A stretch of DNA of 64,000 nucleotides from Streptomyces sp. GESEQ-35 (GTDB taxonomy: Bacteria; Actinomycetota; Actinomycetes; Streptomycetales; Streptomycetaceae): assembly GCF_017948485.1 (NCBI RefSeq), contig NZ_JAFFSX010000026.1, positions 106,064 to 170,063 of the forward strand, written 5' to 3'. Positions 41,751-50,208 of the stretch are shown in pieces. A program made the position numbers and the translations under genes. Below the pieces are notes generated by a model, which did not search any database, had not been told where the DNA came from, and saw only the letters and a program-made list of their open reading frames with translations. The number at the start of each line of letters is the position of its first letter. Positions within the stretch are counted from its first letter, which is position 1.

Positions 41751-42188
41751 TCAGCCCGCGCTCTGCTCCTCCGCGAGGATGCGGTCCAGCGCCTCGTCGA
41801 GGTGGGAGTCGAAGTCGGCGAGGGCGCCCTCCTGGCCCAGCGGCACCAGCTTGTCGGTACGGTCGAGAAAAGCCACGAGCGGCGCCGCCGAAGAACGGAA
41901 CACGGCCTGGTCGCTCCCCACCTGAAGCCGGATCAGAACGTCACCAAGTGTGTCGAGTTCGGCGGGCGAGACCCGGACGTCCCCCTCTCCGCACGGCCGG
42001 CCCACCCCGTCGATCAGCAGCTCCCGCCCGAACGCCCAGGTCACCGGGGCGTCGCCCGGCAGATGAAACGTCAGCCGCACGGCATAGGGATCACCGGTCT
42101 CATAGCGCAACTCCACCGGGATGCGGAAGGAGAGCTCCTCGGACACGAGAAAGCTCATCATGACTTCTGCCTGTACGGACTCGCGCAT
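41751..42188 (-). CDS. ssgA: Sporulation-specific cell-division activator SsgA
   Basis: 145 residues from the ATG at 42188 (MRESVQAEVMMSFLVSEEL); a start at 42161 would give 136. The sequence SFRIPVELRYETGDPYAVRLTFHLPGDAPVTWAFGRELLIDGV and the end PLVAFLDRTDKLVPLGQE are the SsgA-like protein signature and match what I recall of SsgA itself. SsgA is needed for sporulation-specific septation and recruits SsgB and then FtsZ to division sites. The activator gene ssgR lies 99 bp upstream in the same orientation, the known arrangement. Confidence 0.95.
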   Translation of the reverse strand: MRESVQAEVMMSFLVSEELSFRIPVELRYETGDPYAVRLTFHLPGDAPVTWAFGRELLIDGVGRPCGEGDVRVSPAELDTLGDVLIRLQVGSDQAVFRSSAAPLVAFLDRTDKLVPLGQEGALADFDSHLDEALDRILAEEQSAG

Positions 42189-42287
42189 CGCCTGTCCCGT
42201 CATTTGCCGTCGTCTGGCCGGGAATAAACCCCTTGGCACTGAAGGCATCTTGCTGAACGTACACGACAGATCACAAGGAGTGAGTTT

Positions 42288-43181
42288 TCAGATGCTGATA
42301 GAGATCGCGAGTGACCCCAGCAGACGCCCGACCTCGCCCTGCAACTGCCGCACCGCGGGCAGCAGCCGATCGGCTTGATGGACGGGCAGGGAAATGGCCA
42401 TGGTCGCCGCCGTGGTGCCCACGGTGAGCGGAATCGCCGCACACACGGTGCCGAGCGCGTACTCCTGCCGCTCTGTCACCGGTTGCATCCGCTGCGTCCG
42501 TTCCAGGCGCCGCAGCAGCACGTGGTCGTCGCGCACGGTGTACGGGGTGATGGACTGCACGGGGTAGCGATCGAGGTGGTCACGGCGGGCCTCCTCGTCG
42601 AGTTGGGACAGCAGGCACTGGCCGATGGCGTGCGCATGGCCGGTCTCGCGAAAGTCGGCCCATTCCTCGACCGCCGGATTGCCCGGGCTGTCGGAGACGC
42701 ACATGACCTCGATCTCGCCGTCCTGGTACATCGCGTAGTACACGGGTACGCCGATGGCGTCGCGCCACTTCGCGAGCGTGTCGACCACCGTGCTGCGACG
42801 TTTCTGCCCGGCGCCGCTGCTGCTCAGCCGCTCAGCTGCTTCCCCCAGGAAGAACAGCCCTTTGTCGCGGCGCAGATAGCCCTCGTGCACGAGGGTGCGC
42901 AGCAGGTGGTACGCCGTGGGCAGCGCGAGGCCGGTCTCACGGGCCAACTGCTTGGCGGGAGCGCCGTGCGCATGCCCGGCGACCGATTCCAGGAGGCGCA
43001 TGGCGCGCTGGACGGATCCGATGAGCGTCGCGGAGTGCGACTGTTCGTCGGGGGCCGGTGTCTGCCGGGACTGCCGCTCCCGGGAGCCACGTTGCTCCGG
43101 GGCTCTGATGCGGGTTCCCGGAGCCAGGACGGCTGCGGGGGGTGCGTGGGGGTCTGCGGGTGCGGTGTCTGCCGTGGCCAA
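42288..43181 (-). CDS. ssgR: IclR-family activator of ssgA
   Basis: 297 residues from a TTG at 43181 with GGGAG six bases before. A poorly ordered ~50-residue leader is followed by the winged helix ATLIGSVQRAMRLLESVAGHAHGAPAKQLARETGLALPTAYHLLRTLVHEGYL and the IclR ligand domain (GVPVYYAMYQDGEIEVMCVSD to IPLTVGTTAATMAISLPV). Its position directly before ssgA identifies it as SsgR, the direct activator of ssgA. The known S. coelicolor protein is shorter, so a later start or a longer leader in this strain is possible. Confidence 0.92.
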   Translation of the reverse strand: MATADTAPADPHAPPAAVLAPGTRIRAPEQRGSRERQSRQTPAPDEQSHSATLIGSVQRAMRLLESVAGHAHGAPAKQLARETGLALPTAYHLLRTLVHEGYLRRDKGLFFLGEAAERLSSSGAGQKRRSTVVDTLAKWRDAIGVPVYYAMYQDGEIEVMCVSDSPGNPAVEEWADFRETGHAHAIGQCLLSQLDEEARRDHLDRYPVQSITPYTVRDDHVLLRRLERTQRMQPVTERQEYALGTVCAAIPLTVGTTAATMAISLPVHQADRLLPAVRQLQGEVGRLLGSLAISISI

Positions 43182-43383
43182 GGGGCACTCCCGATGCGCG
43201 AGGGGGCAGCCCGTGTGGGGGGAACACGGGAGCGGGTGTACGCCGCTCGCGGGGGTCGTACACCCCGCGTCGAATTCCGGACTTTAACCGTCTGCCACCG
43301 CTCACAGTCGGCCCGTACGGAAAACTTCCCTCGCCCGAGGGAACCGGTGATTCCTGTTACCGCTCACCGGCTCCCCGCTGTGC

Positions 43384-43596
43384 TCACCAGTCGCTGCGTG
43401 AGGACGAACTCGAGGTGAACTTCCGTACGACGTAGATGAGTCCACCGACCAGTGCCACGAAGACCAGCAGCTTGAACAGCAGCCCGATGACGAAGCCGAC
43501 GACGCTGGCTATCAGCCCGCCGAAGACGACCAGGGCGATGACAGGCACCGCGATCCACTTCACCCACCACGGCATTCCCGTGAAGATCTCTCGCAT
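43384..43596 (-). CDS. DUF5326 small membrane protein
   Basis: 70 residues from the ATG at 43596. Two adjacent hydrophobic helices (WVKWIAVPVIALVVFGGLIASVVGFVIG and LLFKLLVFVALVGGLIYVV) end in a Ser-rich tail, SSSSSRSDW. Length and pattern match the Streptomyces DUF5326 family. Function unknown. It stands alone between ssgR and the cupin gene. Confidence 0.8.
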   Translation of the reverse strand: MREIFTGMPWWVKWIAVPVIALVVFGGLIASVVGFVIGLLFKLLVFVALVGGLIYVVRKFTSSSSSRSDW

Positions 43597-43774
43597 CGCC
43601 CTTGTCCTTACTTCTCCGCCCGTTGCTGTGCCGGGTCCGTCGATGTCCGGCCCTGTCGGCGCCGGATCCTTCTGATGTCCTGCACTCGATGCTAGAGCCG
43701 CGAGGGGCCGCCGCGGGGGCCTCGCGCCCCTTGTCCTCCCCTGATCGATCCCCTAGGGAATCCCGGGTGGCAGG

Positions 43775-44092
43775 TCACCTCTCGGGCGGAGAGAACACCA
43801 CCAGGACCCGCAGGTCCTCGCTGATGTGGTGGAACTTGTGGGCGACCCCGGCCGGAACGTACACCACGCTGCCACGCGCCACCTGTGTGGTCTCCATGCC
43901 GACCGTGATCGCGGCGCGGCCGCTCACAACGAAGTAGACCTCGTCCTGATTGTGCGGCTTCTGTGGATCATGCTCGCCCGCATCGAGCGCGTACAGGCCG
44001 ACCGACATGTTCCGCTCCCGCAGAAACTGCAGGTAAGCGCCCTCGTTGGCGGCGCGCTCCGCCTCCAGTTCATCCAGCCGGAATGCCTTCAT
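43775..44092 (-). CDS. Small cupin-domain protein
   Basis: 105 residues from the ATG at 44092. The cupin motifs are QKPHNQDEVYFVVSGRAAITVG (motif 1; metal-binding His and Glu) and VYVPAGVAHKFHHI (motif 2 with His). It is a single-domain beta-barrel that probably binds one metal ion. Substrate and role cannot be told; it may be an isomerase, dioxygenase or sensor. It diverges from the holin-like gene, with a 60-bp shared promoter region. Confidence 0.85.
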   Translation of the reverse strand: MKAFRLDELEAERAANEGAYLQFLRERNMSVGLYALDAGEHDPQKPHNQDEVYFVVSGRAAITVGMETTQVARGSVVYVPAGVAHKFHHISEDLRVLVVFSPPER

Positions 44093-44152
44093 TGCCTTCG
44101 TCCGCCCTTGTCCCACTGCTCGTAACCGATCTCGTCTGCCACGATCAGACAC

Positions 44153-44533
44153 ATGAAGAATTTCGTAGTCAAGACGATCGCCAATGCGGGCGCCCTGGCG
44201 GTCGCCGTATGGCTGCTCGACAAGATCACCCTGACCGGTGACAGCACGGGCAAGAAGATATGGACGCTCATCCTCGTCGCCCTGGTCTTCGGCCTGGTGA
44301 ACTTCCTGGTCAAGCCCATCCTGACGCTCCTGAGCCTGCCCCTCCTCATCCTGACGCTCGGCCTGTTCACCCTGGTGGTCAACGCGCTGATGCTGCTGCT
44401 CACCTCCTGGTTCGCCGACAAGCTCGATCTGAGCTTCCACGTCGACGGCTTCTGGACCGCGGTCCTGGGCGGCCTGATCATCTCGGTCGTGTCCTGGGCG
44501 CTCAACATGGTCCTGCCCGACGGCAAGGACTGA
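44153..44533 (+). CDS. Phage-holin-family (PhrT/DUF-type) four-helix membrane protein
   Basis: 126 residues from the ATG at 44153, four hydrophobic helices: AGALAVAVWLLDKITL, IWTLILVALVFGLVNFLV, LTLLSLPLLILTLGLFTLVVNALMLLLTSWF and VLGGLIISVVSWALNMVL. This is the mycobacteriophage-D29-type (phage holin family 4) group, which despite the name is common as a core gene of unknown role in actinobacteria. It lies 8 bp upstream of the phosphatase gene and probably shares its operon. Confidence 0.85.
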   Translation: MKNFVVKTIANAGALAVAVWLLDKITLTGDSTGKKIWTLILVALVFGLVNFLVKPILTLLSLPLLILTLGLFTLVVNALMLLLTSWFADKLDLSFHVDGFWTAVLGGLIISVVSWALNMVLPDGKD

Positions 44534-44541
44534 GTACGGCC

Positions 44542-45084
44542 ATGGCCTACCGCGTCTGCTTCGTCTGCACCGGCAACATCTGCCGCTCCCCGATGGCCGA
44601 GGCCGTGTTCCACGCGCGCGTGGCGGAGGCCGGGCTCGGCGAGCTCGTCGAGGTGGACAGCGCGGGCACGGGCGGCTGGCACGAGGGCGACGGTGCCGAC
44701 CCGCGCACCGTCGCCGTCCTCGAGGAGCACGGCTACGACAGCGACCACACGGCGCGGCAGTTCCAGGCGTCCTGGTTCTCCCGCCTCGACCTCGTCGTCG
44801 CCCTGGACACGGGCCATCTCAAGACCCTGCGCCGCCTCGCGACCACCGAGGAGGACGCGGAGAAGGTACGGCTGCTGCGCTCGTACGCCCGCCCGTCACC
44901 CGACCACCACCCCTCGACGAGTGCTTCGCACACCCCTTCTGAATCCGCTCGCGACGACCTCGATGTCCCGGACCCCTACTACGGGGGGATCGACGGCTTC
45001 GAGGAGTGCCTTGAGATGGTGGAAGCGGCGAGCGCCGGTCTGCTCGCCGCGATTCGTGAGCACGTGGAAGGACAGACGGCATGA
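44542..45084 (+). CDS. Low-molecular-weight protein-tyrosine phosphatase
   Basis: 180 residues from the ATG at 44542. The P-loop is VCFVCTGNICRSPMAE, with catalytic Cys9 and Arg15 (C-x5-R), and the general-acid aspartate is in DVPDPYYGG. In Streptomyces, PtpA-type enzymes of this family influence secondary metabolism. The middle has a Ser/His-rich insert (SPDHHPSTSASHTPSESARDD) not seen in most relatives. It overlaps the next gene by 4 bp and is probably co-transcribed with the holin-like gene before it. Confidence 0.93.
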   Translation: MAYRVCFVCTGNICRSPMAEAVFHARVAEAGLGELVEVDSAGTGGWHEGDGADPRTVAVLEEHGYDSDHTARQFQASWFSRLDLVVALDTGHLKTLRRLATTEEDAEKVRLLRSYARPSPDHHPSTSASHTPSESARDDLDVPDPYYGGIDGFEECLEMVEAASAGLLAAIREHVEGQTA

Positions 45085-46235
45085 ACGATTCCGCATCGGA
45101 CGGGGCTCGTCCGGGCGCCGGCGAGGGCACGCGCGCGGTTCGGGCCGGGCTGCCCGAGCCGGTCAGGCACGAGCCGACGCTGCCCGGTCCCGTGTTCGCC
45201 GCCCACTACCACCTGCCGGGCGACCCCACGGGCCCGTACACGTACGGTCGCGACGACAACCCGACCTGGACGCATCTGGAGCGCGCGATCGGCGAGTTGG
45301 AGGCCCCGGGACAGGACGGCGTCGAGACGCTGGTCTTCGCCTCCGGCATGGCCGCCATCTCGTCCGTCATCTTCTCCCAGCTGCGCTCCGGGGACACGGT
45401 CGTCCTGCCCAGCGACGGCTACCAGGTGCTGCCGCTGGTGCGCGCGCAGCTGGAGTCGTACGGCATCGAGGTGCGCACCGCGCCGACCGGCGGCGACGCC
45501 CAGCTGGGCATCCTCGACGGCGCGAAACTGCTGTGGATCGAGACCCCGTCGAACCCCGGGCTCGACGTGTGCGACATCCGGCGGCTCGTCGAGGCGGCAC
45601 ACGCGCGTGGCGCCCTGGTCGCCGTCGACAACACGCTCGCCACGCCGCTCGGGCAACGCCCGCTGGAGCTGGGTGCCGACTTCTCCGTGGCGAGCGGCAC
45701 CAAGCAGCTCACCGGGCACGGAGACGTCCTGCTGGGCTACGTCGTCGGCCGCGGCGCCGAGGCCATGGCGGACGTCCGCCGCTGGCGCAAGATCGTCGGG
45801 GCGATTCCGGGGCCCATGGAGGCCTGGCTCGCACACCGTTCCATCGCAACGCTCCAGCTGCGGGTGGACCGGCAGAACGCCACCGCCATGGCGGTCGCAG
45901 AGGCGCTGCGCGACTGGCCCGAGGAGCTCGGGGTGCGCTACCCGGGACTGACGACCGACCCCTCGAACAAGATCGCCTCGCAGCAGATGCGCCGCTACGG
46001 GAGCATCGTCTCCTTCACGCTGCCCACGCGCGCGCGTGCCGACCGCTTTCTCGAGGCGCTGCGGCTTGTCGACGACGCGACGAGTTTCGGCGGGGTGCGG
46101 TCCACGGCCGAGCGCCGCGGACGCTGGGGTGGGGATGCGGTGCCGGAGGGCTTCATCCGCCTCTCCGTCGGCGCCGAGGACCCCGAGGACCTGGTGGCCG
46201 ATGTGCGCCGTGCGCTCGACGAGTCGGCGCACTGA
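45081..46235 (+). CDS. Cystathionine gamma-lyase/synthase-family PLP enzyme
   Basis: 384 residues from the ATG at 45081, overlapping the phosphatase stop as ATGA. It has YGRDDNPTWTHLERAIGELE, FASGMAAISSVI, LLWIETPSNPGLDVCDI, and the pyridoxal lysine in SVASGTKQLTGHGDVLLGYV. This is the Cys/Met-metabolism family; cystathionine gamma-lyase activity (reverse transsulfuration) is most likely in Streptomyces, but gamma-synthase cannot be excluded by motif. A strong terminator follows. Confidence 0.88.
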   Translation: MNDSASDGARPGAGEGTRAVRAGLPEPVRHEPTLPGPVFAAHYHLPGDPTGPYTYGRDDNPTWTHLERAIGELEAPGQDGVETLVFASGMAAISSVIFSQLRSGDTVVLPSDGYQVLPLVRAQLESYGIEVRTAPTGGDAQLGILDGAKLLWIETPSNPGLDVCDIRRLVEAAHARGALVAVDNTLATPLGQRPLELGADFSVASGTKQLTGHGDVLLGYVVGRGAEAMADVRRWRKIVGAIPGPMEAWLAHRSIATLQLRVDRQNATAMAVAEALRDWPEELGVRYPGLTTDPSNKIASQQMRRYGSIVSFTLPTRARADRFLEALRLVDDATSFGGVRSTAERRGRWGGDAVPEGFIRLSVGAEDPEDLVADVRRALDESAH

Positions 46236-46276
46236 CGGCTTCTCACCGTCCCGGACGGTGTGCGGCTACACACAAC

Positions 46277-46316
46277 GGACGGTCCGAGCCTCCCCCCCTC
46301 GTGGCTCGGACCGTCC
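46277..46316. terminator. Strong hairpin terminator after the gamma-lyase gene
   Basis: Perfect 14-bp inverted repeat GGACGGTCCGAGCC (46277-46290) / GGCTCGGACCGTCC (46303-46316), 12-nt loop. Confidence 0.85.
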
Positions 46317-46395
46317 TCGGTTCTGCGCGCGAAGAACCGCGCGACCAAGGCTAGTTGACTCTGTGTCAGTGTCCAATCACAGTAGCGACAGCGAC

Positions 46396-46413
46396 CTATC
46401 GACTTATTTATAG
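46396..46413. promoter_or_regulatory. Candidate LysR-type operator
   Basis: CTATCGACTTATTTATAG is a short dyad (CTAT/ATAG) in an AT-rich patch 52 bp before the LysR gene; it has the T-N11-A outline of LysR boxes. Autoregulation is typical of the family. Weak evidence. Confidence 0.35.
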
Positions 46414-46464
46414 TTGGGCGCGACCGGGGGGTCAGGGGAATGCAAAGAAGGGGAGGGGTGCGCC

Positions 46465-47370
46465 ATGGATCTGGCCTTGCTGCGCACCTTTGTGACCGTG
46501 CACAGGGCCGGCTCCTTCACTCGCGCCGCCGCGCTGCTCGGTCTGTCGCAGCCGGCCGTCACCTCCCAGATCCGCACCCTGGAGCGGCAGCTGGGGCGCC
46601 CCCTGTTCCTGCGACAGGCCCGCGGTGTGACACCGACGACCATCGGCGACGAACTCGCGCACAAGGCCGCACCGCATCTCGACGCGCTGGTCGAGATCAC
46701 CGAGACCGGCCTCGACGAAGACTCTTCCGTGCGCACCCTGCATCTCGCGGGGCCCCCTGAGTTCACCGCCGAGCGGGCGCTGCCCGTGCTCACCGAACTG
46801 ACCGGCGAGGACGGCCAGGGCTTCGCGCTGCGCGCCTCCTTCGGGAACGCCGAGGAGACCTTGGAGGGGCTAGCCGCAGGGCATCACGATCTGGCCATCA
46901 GTACGGCCCGTCCGCGCGGTGCCCTGCTCACGGCGACTGCGCTCTGCGACGAAGAGCACGTCCTGGTTGCCGCCCCGCGCTGGGTTGAGCAGATCGGCTC
47001 CGGGAAGGTGCGCCGCACAGGGGCACCCGTACTGGAGAACCTTCCTGTCGTCGAGGTACACGAGTCACTGCCGTTCGTCTCCCGCTACTGGGCGTCTGTT
47101 TTCGATTCCCGCCCCGCGGCTTCCGGCGCCGTCGTCGTTCCTGACCTGCGTGCGGTGCTCGCCTGCGCGTCCGCGGGCGCCGGGCTCGCGGTGCTGCCTC
47201 GCTATCTCTGTGCGCCCGCCCTGGAGCGCGGGGAGGTCGTTGCCCTGCACGAGCCCGCGGTGCCCCCGCTGCGGACGTACTTCCTCGTGGTGCGTACCGG
47301 CACGCTGGCGATGCCGCATATTGCGCGGGCTCATGAGTGGCTGCAACGGGCGGCCACCGAATGGTGTTGA
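46465..47370 (+). CDS. LysR-family transcriptional regulator
   Basis: 301 residues from the ATG at 46465, GGGGAGGGG before it. N-terminal winged helix: MDLALLRTFVTVHRAGSFTRAAALLGLSQPAVTSQIRTLERQLGRPLF. The co-inducer domain runs from HLAGPPEFTAERALPVL to the end. It follows the gamma-lyase unit but is separated by a strong terminator. Target genes unknown; a role in sulphur metabolism would fit the neighbour but is not shown. Confidence 0.92.
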   Translation: MDLALLRTFVTVHRAGSFTRAAALLGLSQPAVTSQIRTLERQLGRPLFLRQARGVTPTTIGDELAHKAAPHLDALVEITETGLDEDSSVRTLHLAGPPEFTAERALPVLTELTGEDGQGFALRASFGNAEETLEGLAAGHHDLAISTARPRGALLTATALCDEEHVLVAAPRWVEQIGSGKVRRTGAPVLENLPVVEVHESLPFVSRYWASVFDSRPAASGAVVVPDLRAVLACASAGAGLAVLPRYLCAPALERGEVVALHEPAVPPLRTYFLVVRTGTLAMPHIARAHEWLQRAATEWC

Positions 47371-47422
47371 GCCGCCGGCCAACAGGCAGCACGCACTGAA
47401 CCCGCGCGAAGCCGCGCCGCAA

Positions 47423-47438
47423 TGTTTCACGTGGAACA
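47423..47438. promoter_or_regulatory. parS-like site before the NUDIX gene
   Basis: TGTTTCACGTGGAACA, one mismatch from parS, between the LysR and NUDIX genes; its last base is the first base of a possible upstream ATG for the NUDIX gene. Confidence 0.75.
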
Positions 47439-47458
47439 TGGCGGGCCACATTTCTCCC

Positions 47459-47941
47459 ATGACCGTCCGACCCGTGGTCAAGCGCACCGCCCGTGCCGTT
47501 CTTCTGGACGGTGACGACCTGATCCTCATCAAACGCACCAAACCCGGCATCGATCCCTACTGGATCACCCCCGGTGGCGGGGTGGAGCCGGATGATTCGA
47601 CCGTCGTCGATGCCCTGCACCGTGAGGTCTACGAGGAACTCGGCGCCAAGATCATCGATGTGGTGCCCTGCTTCGTGGACACCGTCGAGCACATCGGCGA
47701 GGACGCCGGCACGACCGGAGTGAAGGTGCAGCACTTCTTCGTCTGCCACCTGGAGTCCATGGACACGGCCCTGCGCCACGGGCCCGAGGTGGACGAGCCC
47801 GCGGGCGACTACGAGATCGTACGGGTGCCGTTCACACGAGTGGGCATCGCCTCCGTACACCTCGTCCCGCTGTCGCTGCGGCACTACCTCGACGGGAACA
47901 TCGAGGGCGTACTCGCGATGCACGCCCCGGACCTGGGCTGA
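47459..47941 (+). CDS. NUDIX hydrolase
   Basis: 160 residues from the ATG at 47459 (an ATG at 47438 in the parS-like site would add seven). The NUDIX box is GGGVEPDDSTVVDALHREVYEELGAKI, which fits GX5EX7REUXEEXGU with the key REVYEELG. It hydrolyses a nucleoside diphosphate linked to another group. The C-terminal part has SLRHYLDGNIEGV. It converges on the flavohaemoprotein-like gene with 15 bp between. Confidence 0.9.
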   Translation: MTVRPVVKRTARAVLLDGDDLILIKRTKPGIDPYWITPGGGVEPDDSTVVDALHREVYEELGAKIIDVVPCFVDTVEHIGEDAGTTGVKVQHFFVCHLESMDTALRHGPEVDEPAGDYEIVRVPFTRVGIASVHLVPLSLRHYLDGNIEGVLAMHAPDLG

Positions 47942-47956
47942 TACCGCGCCGAGGAG

Positions 47957-49789
47957 TCAGTCTCCGGTGGCGACGAGTTCCTCCACCGAGTCGTGCCGTA
48001 TGCGCTCCGACGGGATACCGACGTCCCTCAGGGCGTCCACTCCGCTGCGGATCATTCCGGGTGGACCCGAGAGATAGGCGTCGTACTCGATCCAGGGCCC
48101 GTACTCGCGTACGGCGTCGGGGAGCTGGAGGTGCGCCTGTTGGTCGACGATCGCGCGGACCGAGAGCCAGGGGTGGGACTGCTGGAGCCTGAGCATGGTG
48201 TCGATGTCGTACAGGTCATGGCCGGTGCGGGCGCCGTAGAAGACCTCGACGGGGCGCCGCTCGCCATGCTCGGCGACGTCCTCGACGAGCGCCTTGATGG
48301 GCGCTATCCCCGTGCCGCCGCCCAGACAGAGCAGCCCGCTGGTGGTGGTGTGGTCCACCGTCATCGAACCGGCGGGCGGGCCGAGCCGGACGATGTCGCC
48401 GGGCCGGGCGCGGTGCACCAGGGCGTTGGAGACCCAGCCGGCGGGAACGGCCTTCACATGGAACGACAGCAGGCCGTCGGAGCGAGGTGCCGAGGCGAAG
48501 GAGTAGTGCCTCCATATTCGCGGCCACCACGGTGTCTCCAGGCTCGCGTACTGCCCCGCGAGGAACGGATAGGGCTGGTCCGGGCGGACGGTGATCACGG
48601 CCACGTCCGGCGTCCTGAGATCGTGCGACACGACCTCCGCGTACCACCAGGCCGGGGCACGCAGCTCGTCCACGGCAGCCGCGTCGATCATCACCTGCGA
48701 GATCGTCGTGTACGCCCGGACCCAGGCCGCCTCCGTCTCCGCGTCCCAGATGGGTTCGGCGTATCGGCTCAATGCGCCGATGAGGCACTCGCCGACGGCC
48801 GGGTAGTGCTCGGCGCGGGTGCCGTACTTGCGGTGGCCGCGGCCGAGGTTCTGAAGGTACTCGACGAGGACCGGGGTGTTGTCGATGTGCTCGGCCGCGG
48901 TCAGCAGCGCCTTGAGCAGCCGGTCCCGCTGGGTGTCCATCGCGGCCGGGAACAGCGACCGCAAGTCGGGATGGCGTACGAAGAGCAACGCGTAGAAGTA
49001 CGAGGTGACTTTGTCGGCCACCGGGCCGACCTCGGCCATGGTCCGGCGGATGAGGACGGCGTCCGGCGACGCGTCGCCCTCGGACTGGCCTGACCGCTGG
49101 ACGGGCACGTGCTGCTCCGCCGCGGGCGGCGGGGCGACCGGGGCGGGGGCGGGAGGCGCTGCTGTGTGCTCCCGTGCGGCGAAACCGGCGTTCGGGGTGG
49201 GGCGGGTGTCACCGACGCCCGTTGCGGGTCGTCGGTCGGTGACGACCGATGCCGGGGCTCCGGCCGGGAAGGCCTGCGGCGGCGTGGGACTTGACGGGCT
49301 GCCAGCCGGGGCGGTGAGCGGTACGGCGGGGCCTGTCGGGTGGCCCGCCGGGGAGGGCTCTGGAGCGGCAACTACTGGGCCGCTGGCCGGGAATGAGGGC
49401 GCCGGAGCAGGGCCTGCCGAGCCACCGGCCGGGAATTGAGGCGCCGGAGCAGGGTCTGCCGAGCCACCGGCCGGGAATTGAGGCGCCGGAGTGGGGCCTG
49501 CCGTGACATCAGCGGGCGTTGGGGCAGCCGGTGCGGGGTCGTGCGCCTGTGGCTCCGCATCGGTGGCCGTCGCGGGCCCGCTCACCGACTCAGTGGCGGA
49601 CGCGGGCCCGCTCATCGGCTCCGTGGCGGACGCGGAGCTGCCCCTCGGCCGCATTCCGGCCAAGCGGCTGCCTTCCGCCACGTCCTGCTCGCCGCCCGGA
49701 GTCGTCGGCGGCTGCTTGCGCGGCGTGAACCAGCCGCCCCCGCCGCCGGAAGTGCCGTTGTCGGCCGACGTGGTGGTCGGAGCGTCCAT
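47957..49789 (-). CDS. Flavohaemoprotein-like protein: globin plus FAD/NAD(P) reductase with long Pro/Ala-rich leader
   Basis: 610 residues from the ATG at 49789 (GAGGCGAGG six bases before). The first ~235 residues are Pro/Ala/Gly-rich with 14-residue repeats (APQFPAGGSADPAP type). The globin domain follows: LIRRTMAEVGPVADKVTSYFYALLFVRHPDLRSLF, with the proximal histidine in LGRGHRKYG. Then comes a ferredoxin-reductase-type module: RHYSFASAPR (FAD), LGGGTGIAPIKALVE (NAD(P)H) and SGPPGMI. Hmp-type proteins turn nitric oxide into nitrate. The long leader is unusual and would be disordered; it may fix the protein to a partner or surface. Confidence 0.87.
   Translation of the reverse strand: MDAPTTTSADNGTSGGGGGWFTPRKQPPTTPGGEQDVAEGSRLAGMRPRGSSASATEPMSGPASATESVSGPATATDAEPQAHDPAPAAPTPADVTAGPTPAPQFPAGGSADPAPAPQFPAGGSAGPAPAPSFPASGPVVAAPEPSPAGHPTGPAVPLTAPAGSPSSPTPPQAFPAGAPASVVTDRRPATGVGDTRPTPNAGFAAREHTAAPPAPAPVAPPPAAEQHVPVQRSGQSEGDASPDAVLIRRTMAEVGPVADKVTSYFYALLFVRHPDLRSLFPAAMDTQRDRLLKALLTAAEHIDNTPVLVEYLQNLGRGHRKYGTRAEHYPAVGECLIGALSRYAEPIWDAETEAAWVRAYTTISQVMIDAAAVDELRAPAWWYAEVVSHDLRTPDVAVITVRPDQPYPFLAGQYASLETPWWPRIWRHYSFASAPRSDGLLSFHVKAVPAGWVSNALVHRARPGDIVRLGPPAGSMTVDHTTTSGLLCLGGGTGIAPIKALVEDVAEHGERRPVEVFYGARTGHDLYDIDTMLRLQQSHPWLSVRAIVDQQAHLQLPDAVREYGPWIEYDAYLSGPPGMIRSGVDALRDVGIPSERIRHDSVEELVATGD
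49415..49498. repeat. 42-bp tandem repeat in the leader of the flavohaemoprotein-like gene
   Basis: A 42-bp unit starting TGCCGAGCCACCGGCCGGGA occurs at 49415 and again at 49457, nearly identical, with a third, decayed copy next to it (toward 49380). It encodes the 14-residue repeats of the leader. Unit number is likely to vary between strains. Confidence 0.8.
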
Positions 49790-50208
49790 GGTGTGCCTCG
49801 CCTCGAGCATCTTTCGGTCGGTCTGCGCACTTCCCCAGTCGGAAGGTGCCTGCTTTCCCCCGCAGACGGTTTGCTGTCCCGTTCGGTGCCGCGGCCAATG
49901 CGGCCACATTCAACCCGTATTCGTGCTCCGTACGGACAAGTAAGGCGAGAGTGTGACATTGGCCGCAGTACTGTCCTCGCAGCGTCCCACTCCGCATGGA
50001 GGTCTCAGCCGCATAACCCGGAATGCGGGTCTTTGATCTCTCCGTCCCGTTAGGCTGCATTGCCCTGCTCTCGATCCGGACGGGGTGCTGGACACCTCGC
50101 CCCACCGGAAGCGAACCGGAGTCGACCATACCGGCCGCCGCCCCGATCACAAGTCCCCCCTTGCTCCCCCACGAATAGGGCGGGAGGGCGAACCAGCAAT
50201 TCCCTCAA
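49790..50208. promoter_or_regulatory. Upstream region of the flavohaemoprotein-like gene, with a spaced inverted repeat
   Basis: No gene in 419 bp. A perfect 10-bp inverted repeat, GCGGCCAATG (49891-49900) and CATTGGCCGC (49957-49966), is separated by 56 bp, about five helical turns plus. Such spacing could loop DNA or mark a dimer pair. The nitric-oxide regulator NsrR site was looked for and not found. Confidence 0.4.

Noticed and set aside
49372..49560. Tandem repeats as a CRISPR array
   Set aside because: The 42-bp units are contiguous, encode 14-aa repeats in frame and have no unique spacers or cas genes.
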